A DNA stretch of 33,804 nucleotides, from assembly GCA_944375815.1 (NCBI GenBank), contig CALWBA010000148.1, positions 1 through 33,804 of the forward strand, in the 5' to 3' direction. Under the pieces are notes generated by a model that searched no databases, had not been told where the DNA came from, and saw only the letters and a program-made list of their open reading frames with translations. The translations under genes and the position numbers were made by a program. The stretch comes from an uncultured Lachnospiraceae bacterium (GTDB taxonomy: Bacteria; Bacillota; Clostridia; Lachnospirales; Lachnospiraceae). Shown here in pieces: positions 15,286 through 22,568 of the stretch (within the stretch, counting starts at the first letter, position 1; every line of letters begins with the position of its first letter).

Positions 15286-16344
15286 TTAATGTGTATTCCT
15301 AATCGGCCCGTTTTTGTTTCTTTTTCGCACGATGCCGGAATAGTGTATCTGGGCTGCAGCTGTAAATAATGCGCTGATCAGCAGCTGGCTGTAATATCCA
15401 AGTCCTCTGGAAAGCACCATGGCCGGCAGCAGGACATTTTGGAAAACAGGAGCGAAAATCTTAATAAACAGCGTTTCACTGATTCCCATCCCTCCCGGCA
15501 GAGGAAGCATATCCACAGAGACTGAAATTACTGCCTGCAGAAAAATAATATCTGTCGGAAAGGTTCCATGTCTGCGAAATGCCAGATAGACAAACCATGT
15601 AACAGCAAACAGCGCCATCCTCTGCGCAAATGTAATGAGCATGACATGAATAAGTACACTTTTATGCTGTTTCAGATATACTGCCGTTTCCCGGTATTTC
15701 TCCATCGAAGCCTTTAATTTCTGTCTGCGCTCCTCTTTTCTTTTCATCAGGTGCATGTGTTCCAGAATTTCCAGGCCCCTGAGAAGTATACGCTCCGCCA
15801 GAACCGGGTGAAAAACCAGAATTGTCATAAATCCCACACAGAATACATTCAATCCTAATCCCAGGTAATACACCGGCAGAATCTCCTGCAGGTAACGGTG
15901 GAGGAATCCTCTTCCGAATATCAGAATTCCCAGTCCGATAATGACAAGCACAAGCTTGTATGTAATTGTGACCACCATCAGAATCACCGTCGATACCGGA
16001 ATGGGTATCTTCTCTTTTTTCATAAAGTAAATCTGCATCGGCTGTCCGCCGCTTGCCGACGGCGTGATGCAGCTGAAAAAGAATCCCACGGATGAAAATA
16101 AAAAACAGATGCGCTTTTTGAGGTGTATTCCAAACGAGCGCATCATATACCAGATAATGATTGACTCTCCCCAGATAAAAAAGATTACCAGACATACACC
16201 TGGAATCAGCCATTCCATCCTGCAGTTGCGGATAGCCTGCATCATAGCTCCCAGATCTTCCCCGTGAAAAACACCGTATACCGTAAGCCCGAATACAATC
16301 AGAAGAAAAATTGTATTAAACAGTGCCTTTTTCTTCGTCTGCAT
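15286..16344 (-). CDS. Lysylphosphatidylglycerol-synthase-TM / UPF0104 family membrane protein
   Basis: A 352-residue polytopic protein of the LPG_synthase_TM (UPF0104, YbhN-like) family, the flippase half of MprF without the aminoacyl-transferase domain. Diagnostic pieces are FFFSCITPSASGGQPMQIYFMKKEKI, LVLVIIGLGILIF and VSVDMLPLPGGMGISETLFIKIF. A positively charged loop lies near residues 195-225. It probably moves or binds a lipid at the membrane; the substrate is unknown. The start (GGGAGG 6 nt upstream) lies inside the end of the PAP2-like gene, a 29-base overlap, and the CDP-alcohol gene follows at 12 bp, so the three are one operon. Confidence 0.82.
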   Translation of the reverse strand: MQTKKKALFNTIFLLIVFGLTVYGVFHGEDLGAMMQAIRNCRMEWLIPGVCLVIFFIWGESIIIWYMMRSFGIHLKKRICFLFSSVGFFFSCITPSASGGQPMQIYFMKKEKIPIPVSTVILMVVTITYKLVLVIIGLGILIFGRGFLHRYLQEILPVYYLGLGLNVFCVGFMTILVFHPVLAERILLRGLEILEHMHLMKRKEERRQKLKASMEKYRETAVYLKQHKSVLIHVMLITFAQRMALFAVTWFVYLAFRRHGTFPTDIIFLQAVISVSVDMLPLPGGMGISETLFIKIFAPVFQNVLLPAMVLSRGLGYYSQLLISALFTAAAQIHYSGIVRKRNKNGPIRNTH

Positions 16345-17044
16345 AGGACACCTCCCTTGTTTTTCCCGGGAATATCAGACTGTTGGCTTTATCCAGCACC
16401 TTCTGATAGCCTCGCCAGACTGGAGGACGTTTTCCAATCCTCAGACAGATCTCTGCTGCGAGAATTCCCCCTGCCACATCTGCAATAACATGCTGCTTTG
16501 TCGTCAGAGTGGAAATACATATCATGATCGCAAAAATGCAGGAAAATCTCTGATACCATACAGGAATATCTTTTCTGCCCCGGATTCCTATATAACAGAA
16601 CCAGCTGACCAGACAGTGAATCGATGGAAAAAGATTATCGGCAGCATCTACGGAATACAGCCATATCATAACCTGATTCCAGACCCCCTCGGGCACCACC
16701 TCCGGACGCACATTCGTTGTCGGAAAAACCAGATAAAAGAACAGACAGATCAGTCTCGATATGAAATCTCCCGCAAAAAATCGACACACCGCTTCCTTAT
16801 TCTGCCGGGCAATTAAGATATAATTAATACCCCAGAACAGGTAGCACACCAGATAAACAGAAACAGACGGCGCAAAGAATGGAATCAGACGATCCACAGA
16901 AGTCTCGATATTATAATGTTTCCATCCGCCGGCGATGAATCTGGATCCGGTATATACTGCTGTATTGAACAGCAATGCAAAAATCAGCGGCACATAGCTG
17001 TACCAGGGTACCAATACCGCCGGTCTTTTTATTTTCTTATTCAT
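16316..17044 (-). CDS. PAP2 / inositolphosphorylceramide-synthase-like membrane phosphatase
   Basis: A 242-residue membrane protein with about six hydrophobic segments. The PAP2-type active site is visible: NLFPSIHCLVSWFCYIGIRGR (first histidine) and TLTTKQHVIADVAGG (second histidine with Asp). The N-terminal part is like the PAP2_3 or AUR1-like branch, whose members transfer phospho-head groups or dephosphorylate lipids. First gene of the lipid operon, with a good promoter and about 75 bases of leader. With a CDP-alcohol transferase and flippase downstream it fits synthesis or turnover of a membrane phospholipid. Which lipid cannot be told. Confidence 0.78.
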   Translation of the reverse strand: MNKKIKRPAVLVPWYSYVPLIFALLFNTAVYTGSRFIAGGWKHYNIETSVDRLIPFFAPSVSVYLVCYLFWGINYILIARQNKEAVCRFFAGDFISRLICLFFYLVFPTTNVRPEVVPEGVWNQVMIWLYSVDAADNLFPSIHCLVSWFCYIGIRGRKDIPVWYQRFSCIFAIMICISTLTTKQHVIADVAGGILAAEICLRIGKRPPVWRGYQKVLDKANSLIFPGKTREVSYADEEKGTV

Positions 17045-17126
17045 TTCTTTCCCCCAAATACAGACTGCACGCCCGGACTTTTATATTACTGCCTCTGATC
17101 TGCAGCCTCGGTTATTAATTTGCTTC

Positions 17127-17155
17127 AGTATATCAGGGGTTTTATTCCGTTACAA
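17127..17155 (-). promoter_or_regulatory. promoter of the lipid operon
   Basis: Minus-strand TTGTAA (17150-17155), 17-bp spacer, TATACT (17127-17132), about 83 bases upstream of the PAP2-like start. Confidence 0.6.
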
Positions 17156-17232
17156 TAGTTCCACATATATATTTAAAAAACATTAAGGATTTCTAAAAGG
17201 ATTTGTCATTTTTGTTTCTTTTGAATTGCTGT

Positions 17233-17271
17233 TAAAGAAAACCAGCGGCGCGGCTAAATGCCGCACCGCTG
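17233..17271 (-). terminator. intrinsic terminator of the M28 peptidase gene
   Basis: A 12-bp GC-rich stem (CAGCGGTGCGGC with its complement, one G-U pair) and a 5-nt ATTTA loop begin 12 bases after the stop codon on the minus strand. GGTTTTCTTT follows. Confidence 0.8.
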
Positions 17272-17283
17272 TATAAGAATCTA

Positions 17284-18525
17284 TTACATTTGTGCAAAAT
17301 ACTCATCCAGTTTTTTCTTCATATCCTCCGGAATTTCCTGTACAAACGGAAATACCTCTGCCGCAGACAGATGTTCTGCTATATAACCAAGCAGGCGGGC
17401 GCTGCGCTCCAGAGACCAGTGTGAAATGAGTGCCAGTGTATCATGACGGGTATGCATTCCGAAACCGTCGCGGTTAAGTGTCATGGCAGGAATTCCGTTC
17501 CATGCGAAAGTATTGGAATCACTTCCCCAGATACCGTTTACAAATCCTGCTCCCATACCCGCCTCATGTGCGAGCCAGGAAAGCATGCTGCAGATCGACG
17601 CATCTCCTGTCAGACCGATCACAGTTCCTCCCACAAGCTGGCCTGCAAGGTCTACATTCATATTAAAGCGATGTCTTTTCAGCTCATCTCTGTGGGCTTC
17701 CGCATATGCAAGACTTCCTTTCAGCCCCTTCTCCTCTGCTCCGAACCAGATGAACTCCATGGTTCTTCTCGGTCTGTTCACAGCAAAATAGCGGCACAGC
17801 TCCATGATGATCGCTGCTCCGGCCATATTGTCGTACGCTCCCGGTCCTGCCGGCACAGAGTCAAAATGAGCGGTCAGTGTAAGGATCTCCTCCGCACGGT
17901 CTGTTCCTTCAATACGAACACGTACATTTCTTGAAGTTCTTGTAACTTTTCTCTGACTGAGCGTAAGTCTGGCTCCGGAAGCTCCCTTCTCGACAATCTC
18001 CGCCGCATCGATACAGTGCATACATGCCCCCTGGATTACAGGATTCTCTACCTTTCGAAGCGTACACAGCGCAGGTTTCAGGTCCTCGCCACTGTCAATC
18101 GGACTTCCGCAGATTGACAAAAATCCGACTGCGCCGGCTTTCTTCAGCTTCTCATACATATCTGCTCTCACCTGAGCATTTACCATCACAATTTTCCCGG
18201 AAGCATAGGAAAGACTGATATCATCTCCGTTTTCGGCATAGAGAAACGGCGCTTCTACTCCGCCCTCCGGCGTACTGCCGCATCCTAAGTACCCTGTTAC
18301 TGTGTACTCTTTCTGATACGGACTTGTCACAGCAAATCCGGCCTCAGAGATCTCATATGTATCAAATGTAAATTCTTCTGTCTCCGGTGTCAGTCCAAGG
18401 CTTCGGATCTCCTGAGCAATCCGCTCTGCCGCACAGCGTTCAGCCTCGGTTCCCGCTTCCCGGATATAATCAAAGTCCTGCATAAATGCAAGCTGTCTTT
18501 TTCCGCTGATCTGTGTAAAATCCAT
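17284..18525 (-). CDS. M28-family zinc aminopeptidase with PA-like insert
   Basis: A 413-residue intracellular metallopeptidase (no signal peptide). Residues about 75-175 form a PA-like domain (SGKIVMVNAQVRADMYEKLKKAGAVGFLSI). The M28 catalytic domain follows, with zinc ligands visible in ILTLTAHFDSVPAGPGAYDNMAGAA (His, Asp), WFGAEEKGLKGS (catalytic Glu then Glu ligand), NVDLAG (Asp) and GMHTRHDT (final His). It probably trims N-terminal residues from peptides. GGAAGGGAA precedes ATG 18525. It stands alone, with a terminator behind it and two hairpins in front. Confidence 0.85.
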   Translation of the reverse strand: MDFTQISGKRQLAFMQDFDYIREAGTEAERCAAERIAQEIRSLGLTPETEEFTFDTYEISEAGFAVTSPYQKEYTVTGYLGCGSTPEGGVEAPFLYAENGDDISLSYASGKIVMVNAQVRADMYEKLKKAGAVGFLSICGSPIDSGEDLKPALCTLRKVENPVIQGACMHCIDAAEIVEKGASGARLTLSQRKVTRTSRNVRVRIEGTDRAEEILTLTAHFDSVPAGPGAYDNMAGAAIIMELCRYFAVNRPRRTMEFIWFGAEEKGLKGSLAYAEAHRDELKRHRFNMNVDLAGQLVGGTVIGLTGDASICSMLSWLAHEAGMGAGFVNGIWGSDSNTFAWNGIPAMTLNRDGFGMHTRHDTLALISHWSLERSARLLGYIAEHLSAAEVFPFVQEIPEDMKKKLDEYFAQM

Positions 18526-18540
18526 AGATATTCCCTTCCC

Positions 18541-18555
18541 GCGGCTTTTTGCCGC
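18541..18555 (-). promoter_or_regulatory. small hairpin just before the M28 ribosome-binding site
   Basis: GCGGC-5 nt-GCCGC is a perfect 5-bp stem ending a few bases before the GGAAGGGAA of the M28 gene. It sits just after the DUF1858 terminator T-run and could affect initiation of read-through transcripts. Function is a guess. Confidence 0.3.
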
Positions 18556-18557
18556 TG

Positions 18558-18613
18558 AAAAAGCTGCCGCTTCCCGGATCCGGATTTACTCCTCGCCGGG
18601 GCATACGGCAGCT
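18558..18613 (-). terminator. terminator between DUF1858 gene and M28 gene
   Basis: Minus-strand AGCTGCCG (18606-18613) pairs with CGGCAGCT (18562-18569), with a further CCCGG/CCGGG stem inside the long loop, and TTTTT follows directly. It is larger than a minimal intrinsic terminator and could act as an attenuator for the downstream peptidase gene. Confidence 0.65.
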
Positions 18614-18631
18614 CTTCTCATTTCCTGATTC

Positions 18632-18832
18632 TTATTTATCCTTCAGGAAATCATTAATCTGGCTTTCCAGCATATCAATGTCCATTCCATGAACCATTGC
18701 TGCTTCTTCCAGAGACTCGCCCTGAGCAGACGGGCATCCGATGCAGTGCATACCTGCTCTCATCAGGATCGCTGCAATATTTGTATCAATGGCAAGTAAC
18801 TGTCCAATAGTCATTTTCCTTGAAATCTGCAT
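18632..18832 (-). CDS. DUF1858-family small redox protein
   Basis: A 66-residue protein with the DUF1858 pattern: [58 protein letters not shown]. The HCIGCP motif near residue 30 is a CXXC that could form a disulfide or bind a metal. Family members occur alone or attached to hybrid-cluster and other redox proteins in anaerobes; their role is not established. GGAGG lies 9 nt before ATG 18832, and the gene has its own strong promoter and terminator, so it is monocistronic. Confidence 0.85.
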   Translation of the reverse strand: MQISRKMTIGQLLAIDTNIAAILMRAGMHCIGCPSAQGESLEEAAMVHGMDIDMLESQINDFLKDK

Positions 18833-18867
18833 GGGTATTTTCCTCCTTCATGTATTATGCATGTATC

Positions 18868-18896
18868 ATTATAATACCTTTCCCCTTCGGACGCAA
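18868..18896 (-). promoter_or_regulatory. promoter of the DUF1858 gene
   Basis: Minus-strand TTGCGT (18891-18896), 17-bp spacer, perfect TATAAT (18868-18873), 36 bases upstream of the start codon. It lies in the short gap after the sulfatase gene. Confidence 0.65.
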
Positions 18897-18914
18897 CATA
18901 TTCCTTATTCTGTT

Positions 18915-20384
18915 TTATTTCTCCTCTTCATCCAGCCACGCGATCGTCTCCCAGATTCTCTGTCCGCTGTTTTCCTGACGTTCTCCGGGAGTACTTCTGC
19001 CGTTTACTATGTATTGTTTTAAGGTAGAACGAAGCTCACATGCAAGATCCGGATACTGTTCGATGACATTTACTTTCTCTCCGATGTCTTCTGCCAGATT
19101 ATAAAGCTGGAACCGCGGAAGAGACGGGTCTTCCTTTCCCGGAACAGGATCTGACCATCCTCCGGAACCCGGGCAGAGTTCCAGTTTAAAGCTGCCGCGG
19201 CGGATAGAAAGCGAACCGTCAATACTCTGATGAACCAGATCACTCCGTACCTCTTCTTCGCTTCCCTCCCAGATGGGGAGATTGCTGACACTGTCCTCTC
19301 CCATGTCATCCGGCAGATGAACCTGGAAAATGTCTGCCATTGTAGCCATAAAGTCCGCCAGACACACGAGCTGACTGCAGCAGCGTCCGCCCTTTATTCC
19401 GTTCTTCCACTGTACCAGAAGCGGAATTCTGTGTCCGCCTTCGTAAATATCAGCCTTTGTGCCACGGAAAATATAGCTGGGATTATGTCCCTTTTCGAGA
19501 AGCTCCGGATAATTTACGAACGGTGAACATCCATTGTCCGAGGTATAAATCAGAATCGTATCGTCATAAAGACCTTCCTCCTCAAGCCGCTTCACGACTC
19601 TGCCTACGGCATCATCACAGTGCAGTACAAAGTCTCCATACTCATTTGTACCGGACTTCCCGATAAACTGTTCTCCCGGCAGAATCGGCGTATGCGGAGC
19701 AGGCATTGAGAAATAAATGAAAAACGGTTCCTCTTTATACTCAGTAATCTTCTCGCAGACGCGGTCAGTGAGTTCATCAAGCACATGTTCATGCTGAAAA
19801 TGAGGTGCTGTAGGTCCTTCTCTCCAGAACTTCTTTCCGGTATTCTTTGTCACATGATCCGGCTGCTCTGTAAAACGGTCATTCTCAATGTAAATGTACG
19901 GAGGCATATCCAGCGATCCGCTGATTCCGAAATAATAGTCAAATCCGTTGGTGATCGGCGAGTTCTGTATAGTACCTGCATAATCCACACCCGTACATGC
20001 ATCAAAGTCCGGTTTTTCGTAAAAGTCCGGAGTCTTTGCGAAATTCATGCCGAGATGCCACTTTCCAATCGCCGCCGTGCGGTATCCCTGACTCCTGAAA
20101 AGGTCAGCCACGGTCTTTCGTCCTTCCTCAATCAGAGGCTCTGAGTAGCCTCCGATCACGCCCGACTTCAGCCTGGATCTCCAATTATACCGGCCGGTCA
20201 TAATTCCGTATCTGGAAGGCGTACACACTGCAGACGTCGCATGTGCGTCTGTAAATGCAATACCTTCACGCGCAATTCTGTCCAGATGCGGTGTTTCAAA
20301 TGGACATTTCTCGTTAAGTGCGCTGACATCTCCGTATCCCATATCGTCGGCGAGAATAAATATTACGTTAGGCTTTTTTCTCAT
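18915..20384 (-). CDS. Sulfatase (Cys-type, formylglycine-dependent)
   Basis: A 489-residue type I sulfatase that would remove sulfate esters from sugars or aryl compounds. Metal-binding aspartates occur in VIFILADDMGYGD (Asp13, Asp14). The active-site sequence is CTPSR (Cys54 to be oxidised to formylglycine), then GKWHLG and YTSDNGCSP. The C-terminal subdomain ends around residue 480. It has no signal peptide, so a cytoplasmic substrate such as an imported sulfated sugar is likely. The anaerobic maturase needed to convert Cys54 is not in the window. GGAG lies 8 nt before ATG 20384. It is monocistronic here, but a fucosidase operon lies 1 kb away, so host glycan use is a reasonable inference. 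Confidence 0.88.
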   Translation of the reverse strand: MRKKPNVIFILADDMGYGDVSALNEKCPFETPHLDRIAREGIAFTDAHATSAVCTPSRYGIMTGRYNWRSRLKSGVIGGYSEPLIEEGRKTVADLFRSQGYRTAAIGKWHLGMNFAKTPDFYEKPDFDACTGVDYAGTIQNSPITNGFDYYFGISGSLDMPPYIYIENDRFTEQPDHVTKNTGKKFWREGPTAPHFQHEHVLDELTDRVCEKITEYKEEPFFIYFSMPAPHTPILPGEQFIGKSGTNEYGDFVLHCDDAVGRVVKRLEEEGLYDDTILIYTSDNGCSPFVNYPELLEKGHNPSYIFRGTKADIYEGGHRIPLLVQWKNGIKGGRCCSQLVCLADFMATMADIFQVHLPDDMGEDSVSNLPIWEGSEEEVRSDLVHQSIDGSLSIRRGSFKLELCPGSGGWSDPVPGKEDPSLPRFQLYNLAEDIGEKVNVIEQYPDLACELRSTLKQYIVNGRSTPGERQENSGQRIWETIAWLDEEEK

Positions 20385-20444
20385 GTTGCTCTCTCCTTTA
20401 CCTTTCTTTCTGTGCGGAAAGGTTCTATGTATTCAATTTTATAC

Positions 20445-20473
20445 TTGTATTCTTCATTTGAATATATTAAAAT
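20445..20473 (+). promoter_or_regulatory. ferredoxin gene promoter
   Basis: TTGTAT (20445-20450), 17-bp spacer, TAAAAT (20468-20473). The predicted start point near 20480 places the following hairpin at the very 5' end of the message. Confidence 0.5.
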
Positions 20474-20475
20474 GA

Positions 20476-20501
20476 GCGTAGAACCCGAAAACGGGTTACG
20501 C
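20476..20501 (+). promoter_or_regulatory. 5' leader hairpin of the ferredoxin message
   Basis: AACCCG-AAAA-CGGGTT is a perfect 6-bp stem, extended by GCGT/ACGC across a 2-nt bulge. It ends 20 bases before AGGAGG. If transcription starts near 20480, the inner stem forms the 5' end of the RNA and would protect it from decay. Confidence 0.5.
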
Positions 20502-20537
20502 CACGCCGAAAGGCAGATAAACAAGGAGGAATGTATT

Positions 20538-20708
20538 ATGGCATATGTAATTTCTGATGAGTGCGTAAGCTGCGGAACATGCGAGAGCGAGTGCCCGGTA
20601 GAGGCTATCAGCCAGGGTGATGAGCATTACGAGATCAACGCTGATGTATGCGTTGACTGCGGTACATGTGCAGGTGTATGCCCGACAGAGGCTATTCACG
20701 AGGCTTAA
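20538..20708 (+). CDS. 2[4Fe-4S] ferredoxin
   Basis: A 56-residue clostridial-type ferredoxin carrying two low-potential clusters: CVSCGTCESECP (residues about 8-19) and CVDCGTCAGVCP (about 38-49), spaced as in Clostridium pasteurianum ferredoxin. It is a soluble one-electron carrier for fermentation enzymes such as pyruvate:ferredoxin oxidoreductase and hydrogenase. The start at 20538 is chosen because AGGAGG lies 8 nt upstream; codons further upstream in the same frame have no ferredoxin character. Third-position choice (TGC, GTA, GAG) looks biased as in highly expressed genes. It is monocistronic with a strong terminator. Confidence 0.93.
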   Translation: MAYVISDECVSCGTCESECPVEAISQGDEHYEINADVCVDCGTCAGVCPTEAIHEA

Positions 20709-20730
20709 TTCGTCTCTTTAGACGAAGAGA

Positions 20731-20775
20731 AGAAAGCTGTGCTCCCGTTATGGTGAGTGCAGCTTTCTTTTTTTT
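20731..20775 (+). terminator. intrinsic terminator of the ferredoxin gene
   Basis: A 14-bp stem (AGAAAGCTGTGCTC with near-perfect complement, two mismatch or wobble positions), a 10-nt loop and eight T. A smaller TTCGTCT/AGACGAA hairpin (20709-20726) precedes it. The merR gene converges from the other side and probably uses it too. Confidence 0.85.
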
Positions 20776-20787
20776 CTCCTGAAGAGC

Positions 20788-21414
20788 TTACGTCTTACTG
20801 CCCTTTTTCCTCTTCCCGAATCCCTTCTCCGCTGTTGCTGCCACCTGCTTTCTGCTCTGCTGGCGGCGGCGGATTGCCTCATCCAGCCGGCGTGTCCTCG
20901 CCTCCTGGTGTTCGCTCTGGATGACCTGATCAATCAGGCGCTCCAGAATCTGATTAAAACGCTCCCTCTTTTCTGCCGTCATCTCACACGCATCCGTAAC
21001 CACCTTGTCGGCCAGCTGAACCATATCTTTTGGCTCCTCTGTCTTCTCCGGCTGAGGCTTCTTTCTGATACGGGGTACCGGCTGGGTTATCGTAGCCGCT
21101 GCCTCTGCACACGCCTTTTTAGCGCTTTCTTTCGGCTGCTGCGGGTCTTCCTCCGAAAGCGGAGGGAGTGCTTCTTCAGGTGCAGTCTCATAAATTGCAG
21201 GGACTCTCTCCCGTATTGCTTTCAGAGAAAGTCCCTGATTCTTTAGTGCTTTAATCTCCATGAATACATGAAGGTCTCGTCCGGTGTAGTATCGGTGTCC
21301 CATCTGATTTCTCCCGATATGCAGCTTCAGCTCATCTTCCCAGTACCGCAGCACATGGGGGTCAGTGTCTGTCAACTTGGCCGCCTCGGAGATCAGATAT
21401 CTGGTATCGCTCAT
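20788..21414 (-). CDS. MerR-family regulator with long basic tail
   Basis: A 208-residue protein. The N-terminal 70 residues are a MerR-type DNA-binding domain (YLISEAAKLTDTDPHVLRYWEDELKLHIGRNQMGHRYYTGRDLHVFMEIKALKNQGLSLKAI). It lacks the cysteine-based metal-sensing end of classical MerR. After a Pro/Glu/Lys linker (about 75-130) comes a helical stretch (AEKRERFNQILERLIDQVIQSEHQEARTRRLDEAIRRRQQSRKQ) that probably forms a coiled coil, then a very basic tail. Regulators of this shape are common in clostridia; its targets are unknown. It has its own promoter and converges on the ferredoxin gene. Confidence 0.8.
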   Translation of the reverse strand: MSDTRYLISEAAKLTDTDPHVLRYWEDELKLHIGRNQMGHRYYTGRDLHVFMEIKALKNQGLSLKAIRERVPAIYETAPEEALPPLSEEDPQQPKESAKKACAEAAATITQPVPRIRKKPQPEKTEEPKDMVQLADKVVTDACEMTAEKRERFNQILERLIDQVIQSEHQEARTRRLDEAIRRRQQSRKQVAATAEKGFGKRKKGSKT

Positions 21415-21472
21415 ACTCCTGCCCCTTCCTTGACGAATCAGGTATTATGTAAGCCCTACATTCTTCCCTTCC

Positions 21473-21500
21473 ATTATATCATTGGAGTACTAAATTACAA
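21473..21500 (-). promoter_or_regulatory. merR-type gene promoter
   Basis: Minus-strand TTGTAA (21495-21500), 16-bp spacer, perfect TATAAT (21473-21478), about 60 bases before the start codon. Confidence 0.6.
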
Positions 21501-21526
21501 CCGAATCTTGTCGACAAATTCCGGGG

Positions 21527-22546
21527 TTATTTCTCTTTGCACTTTTCTGCAACCGCACGCAGAATCTGCTCACACTCTGCCGGAATTCTTCCGAGAGGAT
21601 CCGGTCCGATATTCAGAAGATAATTAATTCCCAGGCTGTTTAAGTGTGTCTTAAGCTCATATACCTTGTCCGCGGATTTCCAGTCATGATCGTTGCAGTT
21701 ATAGCCCCAGCTGTTGTTCATTGTGGCTGCAGTCTCATACAGTCCGTTCGGCGATGGTTTGATTCCGTCCACAGAGTTGTAATCCACCTCAGACTGATCC
21801 TGGACTTCCATCTTCTCCGGAATCTCATTATCTCCCAGAGATACGTAATCATATTTTCCGTTTCCAAGTCTGGAGTTGATCAGACAGTCAGGCTGCAGGC
21901 GTTTTACTGTATCATAGATCTTCTGGCTCTGCTCGTCCGTCAGTGTCATAGGCATATCGAACCATGCTGTGCAGATTTCTCCGTAGTTTGTCATGATCTC
22001 CTCGATCTGCGGAATGATCTTCTTCTCAAAGCAGATGGAGAAATCCTTCTCTCCTGTGAAGTCCCAGCTGTTATCCCAGGTTGTACCTGCTGTCTCAATA
22101 TGGTTGGACAGATAACCTCCGCCGTTCGGATCATGCCAGTCAAGATCCTGTGAATAGTAAATGCCGAATTTCAGACCGTTGTCGCGGCATGCCTGAGCCA
22201 GTTCGCCCACAACATCACGGTGGAACGGTGTAGCATCATAAACATTATAAGCGTCAACTTTGGAATGATACATAGCAAATCCGTCGTGATGCTTCGTTGT
22301 CACAACAAGATATGTCATTCCGCACTCCTTCGCGAATTTTACGAGAGCGTCCGCATCAAAATATACAGGGTTAAACGCCTCGGCCAGCTTTGCATACTCT
22401 GCATTCGGGATCTGGAACTTGGACTGAATCCACTCCGCATAAGCACTGGATTTCTGTCCTTTATACTCTCCTGCGAGCAGGGAATACAGTCCCCAGTGAA
22501 TCATCATACCGAATTTTGCGTCTTTAAACCATTCTATATTGTTCAT
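21527..22546 (-). CDS. GH29 alpha-L-fucosidase
   Basis: A 339-residue single-domain GH29 enzyme that would cleave terminal alpha-L-fucose. Visible motifs: FKDAKFGMMIHWGLYSLLAGEYKG at the N-terminus, YLVVTTKHHDGFAMYHSK (substrate-binding His86-His87), GIYYSQDLDWHDPN, and AWFDMPM with the likely nucleophile Asp197. It has no signal peptide and no C-terminal beta-sandwich, so it is shorter than secreted GH29 enzymes and acts in the cytoplasm. The ATG at 22546 is chosen because GGAGG lies 8 nt upstream; the frame is open further upstream only because it runs into the preceding gene. Last gene of the cutC-transglutaminase-fucosidase run, 22 bp after its neighbour. Confidence 0.9.
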   Translation of the reverse strand: MNNIEWFKDAKFGMMIHWGLYSLLAGEYKGQKSSAYAEWIQSKFQIPNAEYAKLAEAFNPVYFDADALVKFAKECGMTYLVVTTKHHDGFAMYHSKVDAYNVYDATPFHRDVVGELAQACRDNGLKFGIYYSQDLDWHDPNGGGYLSNHIETAGTTWDNSWDFTGEKDFSICFEKKIIPQIEEIMTNYGEICTAWFDMPMTLTDEQSQKIYDTVKRLQPDCLINSRLGNGKYDYVSLGDNEIPEKMEVQDQSEVDYNSVDGIKPSPNGLYETAATMNNSWGYNCNDHDWKSADKVYELKTHLNSLGINYLLNIGPDPLGRIPAECEQILRAVAEKCKEK

Positions 22547-22568
22547 TCTTTTATCCTCCTGTCTGGTC

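Noticed and set aside
18915..20384. Frameshift or truncation of the sulfatase
   Set aside because: All motifs from LADDMGYGD through the C-terminal subdomain are in one frame and the length is normal.
20241..20537. Long N-terminal extension of the ferredoxin
   Set aside because: The frame is open by chance through the sulfatase start and promoter region. AGGAGG 8 nt before ATG 20538 and the family length fix the real start.
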